Assembly (NCBI GenBank): GCA_013398615.1 | Contig: VZSR01000520.1 | Span: 22,501,951 to 22,565,950 of the forward strand | DNA from: Brachypodius melanocephalos | Taxonomy: Eukaryota > Chordata > Aves > Passeriformes > Pycnonotidae | Length of the DNA stretch: 64,000 nt | Reading direction: 5' to 3' | In this document: piece after piece, positions 12,720-21,235 of the stretch | Position numbering within the stretch: the first letter of the stretch is position 1 | How the letters are laid out: every line of letters starts with the position of its first letter | Translations under genes and position numbers: made by a program | Notes under the pieces: generated by a model | Database searches by the model: none | Told to the model about the DNA's origin: nothing | Seen by the model: only the letters and a program-made list of their open reading frames with translations

Positions 12720-13734
12720 CCAGCCTTTTGGTCCCGGCAAAGCGCAGCCGTAAGCCCGAGCCTGTATCGCCGTGGAAAGCGGCGGTGCCAGACCCTTTCC
12801 CTGCCCCTGGAGCATCCGGCCCGCTGCCGCCCGTCCTCTCCCTTCTCCCAGGAAAACTAAACCCTGCGGAACTCGGATCCCGTGGCCAGGCCCACGGGCC
12901 GGGCCGGCAGGAACCCGCAGTGTAGATTTCATGGGCTACCAATACCAACATTTATTTTGTACGCCTGGCGCGCGGCCTGTGCTCGGCCGGCTCCGTCAGC
13001 CCAGCCGGGCAGCGCGAAGGAGGCGGACGGAGCCCCACGCCTCCCGCGTGGCTCTGGCGGCCGCGCAAGGGAAGCGGCGTCCGAGCGGGAGCGGCGCGGG
13101 GCTGAGAGGGCGGCGGCGGGCAGGGAAAAGCGAAGACCGGCTCCGGCCGCCGGTGACATGGGGCGAGAATAAGGGAGGAGATGGGCCGCTCGTTCCCGAG
13201 CCTCCCAACTCACAGTCCGGAGAGCGGCGGGCACGGCCCGAGCGGGCCGGAGCAATCCCCGTCTTCCCCCGGCAGGCCGCGGGCAACGGTGTCCGGCCCG
13301 CTGCCGCGGCCCGGGCCCGTCCCGCCGCCTGCGTCCCCTCCGGATGATTGTTTTGTTTTCTCCCTCGGTAAAATAACAAACAGAAATAACCGTGCCTGGG
13401 AAAATAAACTCGCCGAGCGACTTCGGCGGGATCCGCAAAGTAGTACCTCCGCCGCCAGGGATGTGCCGCGGCCGCTTCCCCCACCCGGCCTCCCACCCCG
13501 CCTCCTTCATCTCCAGAGGAAGGGGCAAAGCGACTCGTGGCAACTTGAATCCGCCGGAGGAACTGGGGGAGCAGGTGGCCTGGCCGGGCCCGCCGGGGCG
13601 GGACGGGCGCGAGTTGTTCGGCGCGGGGGAATTTGTGCTGGCGGTGGCGGCCGAGGGGGAGCACGGGGCGGGGGGGCGCGCGGACCGCGCGGTGATGCGC
13701 CCCTGCGCCGGTATCCCTGCGCCGCGGGAGCCGC

Positions 13735-13860
13735 GGCGGCGGCGGGGGCGGGGCGCGCGGGGCGGGGCGGGGCGTGGCGGCGCGCCTCCATTGGTCGGCG
13801 GGCGGGCAGACGCGCGGGCACGCCGCCGGCCCTGATTGGGCGGCCGGTGGGAAAGGTTAA
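13735..13860 (+). promoter_or_regulatory. FOXG1: Probable FOXG1 core/proximal promoter: GC boxes and two inverted CCAAT boxes
   Basis: A cluster of GGGGCGGGGC-type Sp1 boxes covers about 13745-13775. Inverted CCAAT boxes (ATTGG) stand at 13790-13794 and 13835-13839, 45 bases apart. No convincing TATA box is seen, so this is a TATA-less CpG-island promoter. An AT-rich island, with the word AAACCAAAAAATGTTTTA just after 13858, interrupts the GC-rich DNA and is a candidate factor site. The placement about 600 bases before the start codon is reasonable for a FOXG1 leader of several hundred bases. The exact transcription start cannot be read from sequence. Confidence 0.55.
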
Positions 13861-14022
13861 ACCAAAAAATGTTTTACAGCCCCGGTGCGTGCCGGCAGCT
13901 CTGAAATTAATTGCGGCCGGGGCGGGCTGTATCGCCCGTCTGCCTCGCTCCGCGCCGGCCCGCGGCGGCTGCTGCTCCCTCCTGCCTCCCCCTGCGTTGC
14001 CGTGCCGGGGGAACCGGGCACC

Positions 14023-14031
14023 ATGAAGTAG
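14023..14031 (+). other. Minimal upstream ORF (Met-Lys-stop)
   Basis: ATG AAG TAG stands just before the poly-T tract. If transcription starts upstream of it, this two-codon ORF is part of the FOXG1 leader and could stall or recycle ribosomes. Whether it is in the mRNA is unknown. Confidence 0.3.
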
Positions 14032-14035
14032 CTTC

Positions 14036-14189
14036 TTTTTTTTTTTTTTTCTTTTTTTTTTTTTTNNNNNNNNNNNNNNNNNNNNNNNNNNNNNNNNNNN
14101 NNNNNNNNNNNNNNNNNNNNNNNNNNNNNNNNNNNNNNNNNNNNNNNNNNNNNNNNNNNNNNNNNTTTTTTTTTTTTTTTTTTTTTTTT
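14036..14189 (+). repeat. Poly-T tract in the FOXG1 leader, interrupted by an assembly gap
   Basis: T-runs with a single C (at 14051) lead into the gap, and 24 further T follow it. Homopolymer on both sides suggests the assembly broke inside one long T tract. Its true length is unknown. Confidence 0.85.
14066..14165. other. Assembly gap (100 N)
   Basis: Exactly 100 N, a conventional filler length, so the missing length is unknown. It falls in the FOXG1 5' leader/promoter-proximal region, so leader length and possible leader ATGs cannot be fully assessed. Confidence 0.99.
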
Positions 14190-14445
14190 CCTCCGCTCCG
14201 ACTCGGTTTGATTTTTCTCTGATCGGTGATTATTATTACTATTATTTTTTCCCTCTCCGGCGGTTCCTGTCCGTGCTACATGACTTGCCAGCGCTTGAGA
14301 CTGCGGTCCAACTGCGCTGCCGCCGCCACCGCCGGTGGTGCCGCCGCCGCCTCGGCCACCGCCACCGCTTCGGCCGCCGCCTCCGCCGCCGCCCCGCGCG
14401 CAGCTCCCTCAGCCGCCGCAACTTTCCCCCTCAGACTAGTGTGTG
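14190..14445 (+). promoter_or_regulatory. FOXG1: FOXG1 5' untranslated region (3' portion)
   Basis: This sequence lies between the poly-T tract and the start codon. It contains a T/A-rich piece (14226-14250) and then a long GCC/CGC-rich stretch (about 14317-14420) likely to be structured in RNA. An in-frame TAG at 14437-14439, three codons before the ATG, separates the leader from the CDS and excludes N-terminal extension. An overlapping upstream ORF is listed separately. The 5' boundary of the exon is not determined. Confidence 0.65.
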
Positions 14446-14465
14446 ATGTTGGACATGGGAGATAG
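14280..14465 (+). other. Upstream ORF (61 codons plus stop) overlapping the FOXG1 start codon
   Basis: An ATG at 14280 opens a frame, different from FOXG1, that runs through the GCC-rich leader. It ends at TAG 14463-14465, 20 bases inside the FOXG1 CDS. The predicted peptide starts MTCQRLRLRSNC, then is an Ala/Ser/Thr-rich low-complexity run, and ends near LRLVCDVGHGR. The ATG context is weak (T at -3, A at +4), so many ribosomes would scan past it. Those that start here cannot reinitiate at FOXG1 without moving backwards. The likely role, if any, is to dampen FOXG1 translation; a functional peptide is doubtful. It assumes transcription begins upstream of 14280, which the CpG-island promoter makes likely. 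Confidence 0.45.
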
Positions 14466-15825
14466 GAAGGAAGTGAAAATGCTGCCGAAATCCTCCTTTA
14501 GCATAAACAGCCTGGTGCCCGAAGCCGTCCAGAGCGACAACAACCACAGCAGCCACAGCCACCACAACAGCCACCACCCCCATCACCACCACCATCACCA
14601 CCACCACCACCACCACCCGCCGCCGCAGCAGCCCCAGCGAGCGGCCGCAGCCGAGGAGGAGGACGAGGAGAAGGGGCAGCACCTCCTGCCGCCCCCCACC
14701 GCCACCGCCTCCGGCGCCCTGGAGGTGGCCAAGGCGGACATGCTGGCGGGCAAAGGCGAGGCGGGCGCGGCGGCCGTGGCAGCAGCGGAGCTGGAGGAGA
14801 AGGAGAAAGCGGCCGAGGAGAAGAAGGGGGCGGCGGAGGGGGCCAAGGACGGGGAGAGCGGGAAGGAGGGGGAGAAGAAGAACGGCAAGTACGAGAAGCC
14901 GCCGTTCAGCTACAACGCGCTCATCATGATGGCCATCCGGCAGAGCCCCGAGAAGCGCCTCACGCTGAATGGCATCTACGAGTTCATCATGAAGAACTTC
15001 CCCTACTACCGGGAGAACAAGCAGGGCTGGCAGAACTCCATTCGGCACAACCTCTCGCTCAATAAGTGCTTCGTCAAGGTGCCCCGCCACTACGACGACC
15101 CGGGCAAAGGGAACTACTGGATGCTGGACCCCTCCAGCGACGACGTCTTCATCGGGGGCACCACTGGCAAGCTCCGCCGGCGCTCCACCACATCTCGGGC
15201 CAAGCTGGCCTTTAAGCGGGGCGCCCGGCTCACCTCCACCGGACTGACATTCATGGATAGGGCAGGATCCTTGTACTGGCCTATGTCCCCCTTCCTCTCC
15301 CTGCACCACCCCCGGGCCAGCAGCACTTTGAGTTACAATGGGACCACGTCCGCCTACCCCAGCCACCCCATGCCCTACAGCTCAGTGTTGACTCAAAACT
15401 CCTTGGGAAACAACCACTCCTTTTCCACGTCTAATGGGTTAAGTGTTGATAGACTAGTCAATGGAGAGATACCTTATGCCACTCATCACCTCACAGCAGC
15501 AGCTCTGGCCGCCTCAGTGCCGTGTGGCTTGTCAGTTCCCTGCTCCGGCACCTATTCCCTAAACCCCTGCTCTGTAAATCTCCTAGCAGGACAGACGAGT
15601 TACTTTTTCCCTCATGTTCCTCACCCTTCAATGACTTCTCAAAGCAGCACTTCAATGACGGCCAGGGCAGCCTCCTCCTCCACGTCGCCACAGGCGCCCT
15701 CCACTCTCCCCTGTGAGTCCTTAAGACCTTCTTTGCCAAGTTTTACAACGGGACTTTCCGGAGGACTTTCTGATTATTTCACACATCAAAATCAGGGGTC
15801 TTCTTCAAACCCTTTAATACATTAA
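14446..15825 (+). CDS. FOXG1: Forkhead box protein G1 (Brain Factor 1), complete
   Basis: FOXG1 is a nuclear transcriptional repressor that controls telencephalon growth, progenitor expansion and neuronal timing. The frame is open for 459 codons from ATG 14446 to TAA 15823-15825. An in-frame TAG at 14437 fixes the start, and the GTG at 14443 is not used. Visible parts: an eh1-like FSINSLV (residues 18-24); a His-rich tract (34-57) with 12 consecutive His (46-57); a short Pro/Gln run (58-64); an Ala/Glu/Lys-rich linker (66-145); the forkhead domain (about 151-245) starting KPPFSYNALIMMAIR, with recognition helix around WQNSIRHNLSLNKC (195-208) including the base-contacting Asn197 and His201; the Groucho/TLE-binding segment YWPMSPFLSLH (277-287); and a segment matching the human KDM5B-binding region (about 353-376). 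The C-terminus ends SSSNPLIH as in other vertebrates. Human FOXG1 is about 489 aa; the difference lies mainly in the Pro/Gln tract. No introns or frameshifts are seen. Codons shift from GC-rich to AT-richer near 15240. Confidence 0.98.
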   Translation: MLDMGDRKEVKMLPKSSFSINSLVPEAVQSDNNHSSHSHHNSHHPHHHHHHHHHHHHPPPQQPQRAAAAEEEDEEKGQHLLPPPTATASGALEVAKADMLAGKGEAGAAAVAAAELEEKEKAAEEKKGAAEGAKDGESGKEGEKKNGKYEKPPFSYNALIMMAIRQSPEKRLTLNGIYEFIMKNFPYYRENKQGWQNSIRHNLSLNKCFVKVPRHYDDPGKGNYWMLDPSSDDVFIGGTTGKLRRRSTTSRAKLAFKRGARLTSTGLTFMDRAGSLYWPMSPFLSLHHPRASSTLSYNGTTSAYPSHPMPYSSVLTQNSLGNNHSFSTSNGLSVDRLVNGEIPYATHHLTAAALAASVPCGLSVPCSGTYSLNPCSVNLLAGQTSYFFPHVPHPSMTSQSSTSMTARAASSSTSPQAPSTLPCESLRPSLPSFTTGLSGGLSDYFTHQNQGSSSNPLIH

Positions 15826-16808
15826 CATCCATGGGATCAGACTGTAAGTGAACATTTTACACACGTTTGCATTGTAAATGATAATTAAAAGGAAAAAAAG
15901 CAAAACAAAAAAGTCCAGGTATTTTTTATTAAGTCCCCCATTTTCTGTACGTTTGTTCAGTCTTTAGGGTTGTTTATTATTACACCAAGGTGAGGAGTGT
16001 CAGCAAGGTGCAATGTGGGGAGATTGCATTGTAGACTATGAAGTTTGGAAGACAAAATTATAGTAGAATGTGTATCTAAATAGTGACTGCTTTTGCAATT
16101 TTTTACTCAAATATGATAAGTCTATCACTAAAAGCCGCCCGATTCTCCATGTTTGCAGTATTATAAGTTATCATGGATATGTCGGTGGGTGCAGACCTTG
16201 AAAGAAAAAAAATCAAACCACTAAATTTATGAAAACTATTAAAAAATCTTAAAACATAATTTGTATTTAAGCAGAATTAATATTGAAAAATGCCCAAGAT
16301 CTACTTTTGGCCATTTATTATTTTATTCTTTTCTTTACCGAATTGCTTTTTTTTTTTTTTTTTTTTGTTCATTTGTTTGTTTGTTTACTTTTAGACCAAA
16401 GATTGGGTTTTAGAAAATGCACTCAGTGTACGAAGTAATTTAAAAAAAAAAAAAACAGCAACATTATTTCAGTTTGCAGCACTGCCCGTTCAAATGAATC
16501 AGAAGGGGACAAAATTAATGATTGCCTTCAGTTTGTGTTGTGTATATTTTGATGTATGTGGTCACTAACAGGTCACCTTTATTTTTTTTCTAAATGTAGT
16601 GAAATGTTAATACCTATTGTACTTATAGGTAAACCTTGCAAATATGTAACCTGTGTTGCGCAAAAGCCGCATAAATTTGAGTGATTGTTAATGTCGTCTT
16701 AAAATTTCTTGATTGTGATACTGTGGTCATATGCCCGTGTTTGTCACTTACAAAAATGTTTACTATGAACACACAGAAATAAAAAAATAGGCTAAATTCA
16801 TATATACT
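15826..16808 (+). other. FOXG1: FOXG1 3' untranslated region
   Basis: AT-rich sequence follows the stop codon, with T-runs (for example 16346-16366) and A-runs. It keeps the same character up to a canonical polyadenylation signal at 16778. The block around ACTATGAACACACAG just before that signal looks to me like the end of known vertebrate FOXG1 transcripts (from memory, not checked). A weaker ATTAAA at 15884-15889 could give a short isoform. The end is estimated about 20-25 bases after AATAAA. Confidence 0.7.
16778..16783 (+). terminator. FOXG1: Polyadenylation signal AATAAA of FOXG1
   Basis: A canonical AATAAA is followed about 30 bases later by a T/GT-rich element (a T-run plus TCTCTTTC, about 16815-16830). 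That is the usual arrangement of a cleavage/polyadenylation site. It lies about 950 bases after the stop codon. Confidence 0.7.
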
Positions 16809-17499
16809 TGATAGTTTTTTTGTCTCTTTCATTAACCCTAATGTGGCAGAGGCTTTAAAGTTACAGTGAGATCAGAGCGCTGCTTATTGCACAGTCCACC
16901 ATTTTTCATATGCTCCTTTCTTTCTCCCCCCGCCCCCTCCTATGCTGTCTTTAACTGCAGCATTTTCAAATGTAAAGGATCAGGGTGTTTAATCAAACAC
17001 CGTGGCCACTATTTTGATGTCCATTTTGGGGCAGAACTCTTATTAAACCTGCTTTAAAATTGTTAGTAGGAGGTAGGGTGTCTTACTGAAATCTGACTTA
17101 CGCTGAAAATGCTTCACATTGCATATGTATGCATATATACATACATACATATACAATTTAAGTATATAAGCACGCATTGGGAAAAAACCCAAGGTGCATT
17201 ATTGTAGAGGTACGTGTTCTTCCTGCAATCTCTGAAACGCATTCAAAGACTTGTTCTCCTGAAAGAAATTGGTTTCGTCTCTATGATGACTCGAGATATA
17301 TTAGCAAAGGATGTGTATGTGTGCGTATATCCATACACATATTAGCTGTCATATGATGGTCTGACCAAATTTAGCAAGCTGTGACATGTATGTGTATAAG
17401 ATATAACCCTCATCTTGGAGGAGCGCTCTTCCGGAAGTATCTAGGCTGTATGTATTTCTGTACTTTCCGTGCTGCGGACGCTTTGGGCTTTAGTTGCTG
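16809..17499. other. Non-coding spacer 3' of FOXG1 with TATG/CATA-rich simple sequence
   Basis: No gene is seen. Imperfect (CATA)n/(TATG)n sequence lies at about 17120-17155, and an imperfect hairpin of TGTGTATG/CATACACA units at about 17313-17345. Confidence 0.5.
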
Positions 17500-17601
17500 T
17501 GAGAGTAGCGGTATTTTTTGGCAGCAGCAGCGGGCTCTGCCCCGTTGGGCCGGGCGGGGGGGGCCGGGGCCGAGCGCGGCGAGGTGAAGGCGCAGTCAGC
17601 C

Positions 17602-17650
17602 CATGGCAGGGAGGCAGGGCGCCGCCGCCGTCACGTGACGCCCTGCCATG
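17602..17650. repeat. Perfect inverted repeat (10-bp arms) enclosing a CACGTG box
   Basis: CATGGCAGGG (17602-17611) is exactly complementary to CCCTGCCATG (17641-17650). An alternative 9-bp pairing exists between GGCAGGGCG (17613-17621) and CGCCCTGCC (17639-17647). The loop contains (GCC)n and GTCACGTGAC. It could form a hairpin in DNA or RNA. Confidence 0.6.
17630..17639. promoter_or_regulatory. GTCACGTGAC palindrome (bHLH-Zip E-box)
   Basis: This perfect 10-bp palindrome is the preferred site of USF and MiT/TFE-type bHLH-Zip factors. It sits inside a CpG-rich patch, which is typical of promoter-proximal sites of this class. Motif evidence only. Confidence 0.45.
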
Positions 17651-17769
17651 CATACCGATGTTTAAACGTTTTGGGGGCTAAAAACAACCAGCCGAACAAA
17701 CAAACAAAGAGAAAGCATCCGCAAATCCAACCTGTAGGGATGCGCTTCAATGCGAAGTTTTGAAAACGA

Positions 17770-17772
<3 letters not shown>

Positions 17773-17858
<86 letters not shown>
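17773..17858 (+). repeat. Poly-T homopolymer (86 T)
   Basis: An uninterrupted run of 86 T. No retrocopy body or target-site duplication is recognisable beside it. It is exceptionally long for a pure homopolymer, so length error or somatic/germline variability is likely. Confidence 0.9.
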
Positions 17859-19462
17859 CCTTCTCTCTCCGTGCCTGCTGAAGCCCAGTAACTCACGCAG
17901 GCGTCCGCAAGAAAGCTCCGTTGCCCGGAGAATCGATCCATTAGTTTTGAGAGGGCAACGCTGCTAGTAATTTTAAGAAGCGTTTAATCCTTGAAAGAAT
18001 TGGTGTCTTGATGAGTTTAAGGAAGCCTATAAAGGCCACAACTCTTGAAAATAATTAGAAAACTTGTGCAAAAGGTTTAGGAACTAATTGGATCCCGCGG
18101 TGAGTCCGCAGAGGACAAGTTGTTCATTTGCTACGTTTGTAGCCTAAACTGAGCTCTGCGGCAGTGCAATAAATCGGCGACTGCTCACAATAGGCCCAAT
18201 GAAAAATAATCTCTAGGTCGGAGATGTTATCGCAAACGCTTTAAAGAGCTTATCTTAGAAAGACAGAAAAGAGGAAGAGAAAGAAAAAAAATTCCGGAGG
18301 CTGAATAAAGAAGCAATGGAAAATCTAAAATCTTGCAAGCAGTGTATTTGTCGTGCTGAAAGAATAAGGGGGAGAAGAGGGAATCTCCCGAAAATAAGTA
18401 ATATATAAACAGATGCAAACATATCTACAGGAAAGAGAGAGAAGTGAAAGGTTACGGATGAGAGATGGGACATCCAGGTTCGCACTGTGTGGGGGAGGAG
18501 AGAACTCTCTGATATTCTTAGCTTTCACTCTCACTCCTGCAATTCAAAATTAATCATCACTATGAGAAAACGATTGCTTTGTTTGGGGATGGAGAGATGA
18601 TACCACCACTTGGAAGTTCCCACCCTCCCCCATTTTCTTGACTCTATTGTCATTAAAACAAGTGATGCAAAAATACTAAAAAATAAAACTCTTTTTCATA
18701 AAACTATCGGAAATAATAAAATGCAATAGGTGTGATTTAAATCCTTGAAGCCTAGAGACCCCATTCTGTTTACTAGTACCTAAACAACTTAAAAGAGCAG
18801 CATCTGCTGCAGTTGACAAGGAAAATGATTTATTATTTACCACTTGCAACTGGTTGTATACTGTAGGAAATCCAATAGCACCTACGTAAAGTATTATTTT
18901 GTTTGCAATGTAAAAAAAAAAAAATCTGCTGTCAGTGTACTGAAACGAGGAAAGAGACAGATCAGGTTGGAGGAAAGCACAATCTCGCCATGTCAGAGTT
19001 TGAGGTTGGCTAATAAGCATTAATTAGATAAGCGTGATGCATAATAATTCCTGAAAAGGGTAGCCTTGATGTATGTCTCCCCAGACTTAGTTTAAGTCAG
19101 CACTCGCTCCCAGAGCTCTCCTTTAGGCTCGGTGTTGCAAATTATTGTCTAAGGAGTTCAGGTGCCACAGACTTTTCCCTCTTCCTCTTACACCAGGCGC
19201 AGGGATGGTTGCTGTGCTGGTAATTTATTCACATTTCCATACACATGTTACCAGGAATCAGGGTATTTTTGTAAAGGAAAAAAAATAAATCCAACCCAAA
19301 GCAAAAATAAAATAACACTAATAAATCGCTAAAGTTGTCATGGATCATATGAGGACTGCTAAGGCCCCAGATATGTCTTTACCTCTGCTTGCTCCTCAGC
19401 CAGAGAAACCCTTTTGTTCGCTGAGGCTGATTTTTGCACAGGCTCGTTCGGCACTGAATTCG

Positions 19463-19612
19463 AGGTGGTGGTTTGTTTGTTTTTCTTTTTGTTGTTGCTT
19501 TATTGTTGGAAGGGTTGGGGTTTTTTTGGTGGTGATGGGTATTTTGGTTTGGGGGGGGGGGTGTTTTGGGGTGGGTTTTTTTTGGTTTTGTAGGGGAGGT
19601 GGTTTAGCATAC
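19463..19612 (+). repeat. G/T-rich low-complexity tract
   Basis: About 150 bases are almost only G and T on the + strand, including an 11-base G-run around 19551-19561 and several GGGG blocks. The tract can form G-quadruplexes and is strongly strand-asymmetric. Confidence 0.8.
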
Positions 19613-20293
19613 AGCATTTCTGTTATCCGATGCTTGCTTCCGCGGTGGTTTATATGTCAAATCCTCAAGCTAAGATTTTAGGATTTTTAAACATGTACAT
19701 TTCTAGAATGATTCGGTGTCTTAGCGTCGTTTCTTTAGCGTTTCCTAATTTAGAGTGTTTATGGGGGACGGGCGGTCTTTATGGAATTAAGGAGCTATTG
19801 TTATATTCTTAGTTGATGTTTGAGGTGATTAACTTTGCTCGCGTAGATCGTAGGAGAAGAAATCTGCTCATCAAGAAACATCCAATTACGACTTTAAGAC
19901 TGCCTTCGCAAACATGTTTGAAGCATAATAAACAGTAACTCGAATTCTCAACGCGATATTTGGCCAACCAGTTTTTGTCATATTTTAGATATCTTTCTTT
20001 TGTTACAGTAAAATATCATCCATTATGTGGAATGTATTCTTACAAAAGGGTTGAAAAGAAAGTGAACAAAAATGCAATTTGACTTAAATGGCACAAAAAC
20101 TACTGTTTGGGGGAGTGACTTTTTTTTTTTAAATCTGATACTTGAAAAAAATAGTTTAACCGGGACGTCATTTGGCTCTTTATAACTTCTTCTGATGATT
20201 ATTAAGATTTATGACAGAAATTATGATTCAGGTACACACCCCCTCACCACTTGTGTTAATGTGAGGTCTCAATCACCATGTATTCAGTATTCA

Positions 20294-20359
20294 CTCAAGC
20301 AAAACTCCCACTGAACTCCGGTTACGTTTTGACTGAACCACATCAGAGTTTTGCTTAAG
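20294..20359. repeat. Imperfect inverted repeat, possible ancient amniote repeat
   Basis: CTCAAGCAAAACTC (20294-20307) pairs with GAGTTTTGCTTAAG (20346-20359) at 13 of 14 positions, separated by 38 bases. The word GCAAAACTCCCACTGA resembles a palindromic ancient repeat common in reptile and bird genomes (arms like GCAAAACTCCCATTGA and GGGAGTTTTGC). The family assignment is from memory and uncertain. Confidence 0.4.
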
Positions 20360-21167
20360 AAAGAACACTGAGCAAGACTCCTTTTATTAGCGACTTTATT
20401 CTTTAATAGTTGTATTTTCCGTTCGGATGGGAGATAAACAAACAAACAAAAGTCTGCCTGTAGATAATCACGGCTATCGCACTTAATTGTGTGACGGCGA
20501 ATAATACACCCGCCCGAGAAAGTATGTGCGCATACATCTTACGCGACTACACATCCAGCGGTTGGCAAAAATGTGTATACATGCATATAGACACACACAG
20601 ACCGTAGAGGTGTCTATCCATTGCACTAGTGTCTGTAGTAGCTTCTCTACTTTTCTGCGCAACGAAGAATTCTTGTTTTCAGTACCCACCCCCCCCTCCC
20701 TTTCCGCCCTGTGGTGAAGGTGCCTGGGTAAATGGGTCAAAAATTGGTGGGCAACTGGGTTAGGACGAGGTGAAGGTGAAGATCAATAGAGGTTTTAGGG
20801 CTGGCTGTATCTGTTGTGCTGGGTTTGTGTGACTGTGCCCAGAGGGCGGAGTTCCTGCACATTCCTACCTCACCGGAGAACCTGCCCTCAACTCCACTTC
20901 AGCTACTCCAGAGAGATGGGACCCTCCAGAAGAAACCTGCCCAGCAATCCTTCCCGCCAGAAGGGTAGGTGCACTTCAAGAAAATCTTCCCTACCTCTTA
21001 TCCCCACAGGCAGATCCATGTGATACGAATGAATAGAGATGACAGACTTCTGTCTAAACGTACAGTTTCCCCGTGCCCCCCGATAAGCAGATCGCCCGTG
21101 CAACCGAAGCACAGTTTCAAAGCACCAGTTACAACAAAACTGCGTGTGCCTAATGTCAGGATTTTAG

Positions 21168-21235
21168 CTCCCTTTCTTCTTCTCTCTCTTTTTTTTTTTT
21201 CTTTTTTTTTCTTTTTTTTTTTCTTTTTTCTTTTC
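21168..21235 (+). repeat. Pure polypyrimidine tract (68 nt)
   Basis: C and T only for 68 bases, mostly T-runs broken by single C. It has triplex (H-DNA) potential. The following 60 bases to about 21300 remain pyrimidine-rich. Confidence 0.85.

Larger units (their letters stand above)
12720..14035. promoter_or_regulatory. FOXG1: FOXG1 CpG island, 5' part
   Basis: CpG density rises sharply at about 12.72 kb and stays very high to the poly-T tract before the gap. It resumes across the 5' leader and the first 800 bases of the CDS. Open frames of about 100-280 codons occur in several frames on both strands here. They overlap each other and consist of Arg/Pro/Gly/Ala, so they are composition effects. 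An unmethylated CpG island over the promoter is expected for FOXG1. Confidence 0.8.
17500..17660. promoter_or_regulatory. Small CpG-rich patch about 0.7 kb 3' of the FOXG1 polyA site
   Basis: A sharply bounded GC/CpG-rich stretch sits in otherwise AT-rich DNA. It carries GGGCGG boxes at about 17545-17565 and a perfect GTCACGTGAC palindrome at 17630-17639. The human locus has a long non-coding RNA (LINC01551/C14orf23) starting a few kb downstream of FOXG1 on the same strand, so this patch could be a comparable promoter. That link is inference from map position only. Confidence 0.45.

Noticed and set aside
12772..13347. 191-codon + strand frame
   Set aside because: Same composition effect in the FOXG1 CpG island; no recognisable domain.
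13181..14026. 281-codon open frame on the + strand before FOXG1
   Set aside because: It lies in the CpG-island promoter, overlaps equally long frames on both strands, and translates to Arg/Gly/Pro/Ala low complexity. Openness is explained by the lack of AT-rich stop codons.
14443..14445. GTG one codon before the FOXG1 ATG as start
   Set aside because: An ATG follows directly, vertebrate FOXG1 proteins begin MLDMGDRKEVKM, and an in-frame TAG lies at 14437.
14431..15366. 311-codon minus-strand open frame
   Set aside because: It is the antisense shadow of the FOXG1 CDS. Its Val/Leu-rich runs come from reading the His and Ala/Glu codons backwards.
17773..17858. Poly-T run as the tail of a minus-strand processed retrocopy
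   Set aside because: No gene-like sequence lies on the right side where the retrocopy body should be, and no target-site duplication was seen.
20810..21020. TGTGCTGGGTTTGTGTGAC considered as an endogenous-retrovirus LTR start
   Set aside because: No matching LTR end, TATA/polyA arrangement, primer-binding site or retroviral protein similarity was seen nearby.
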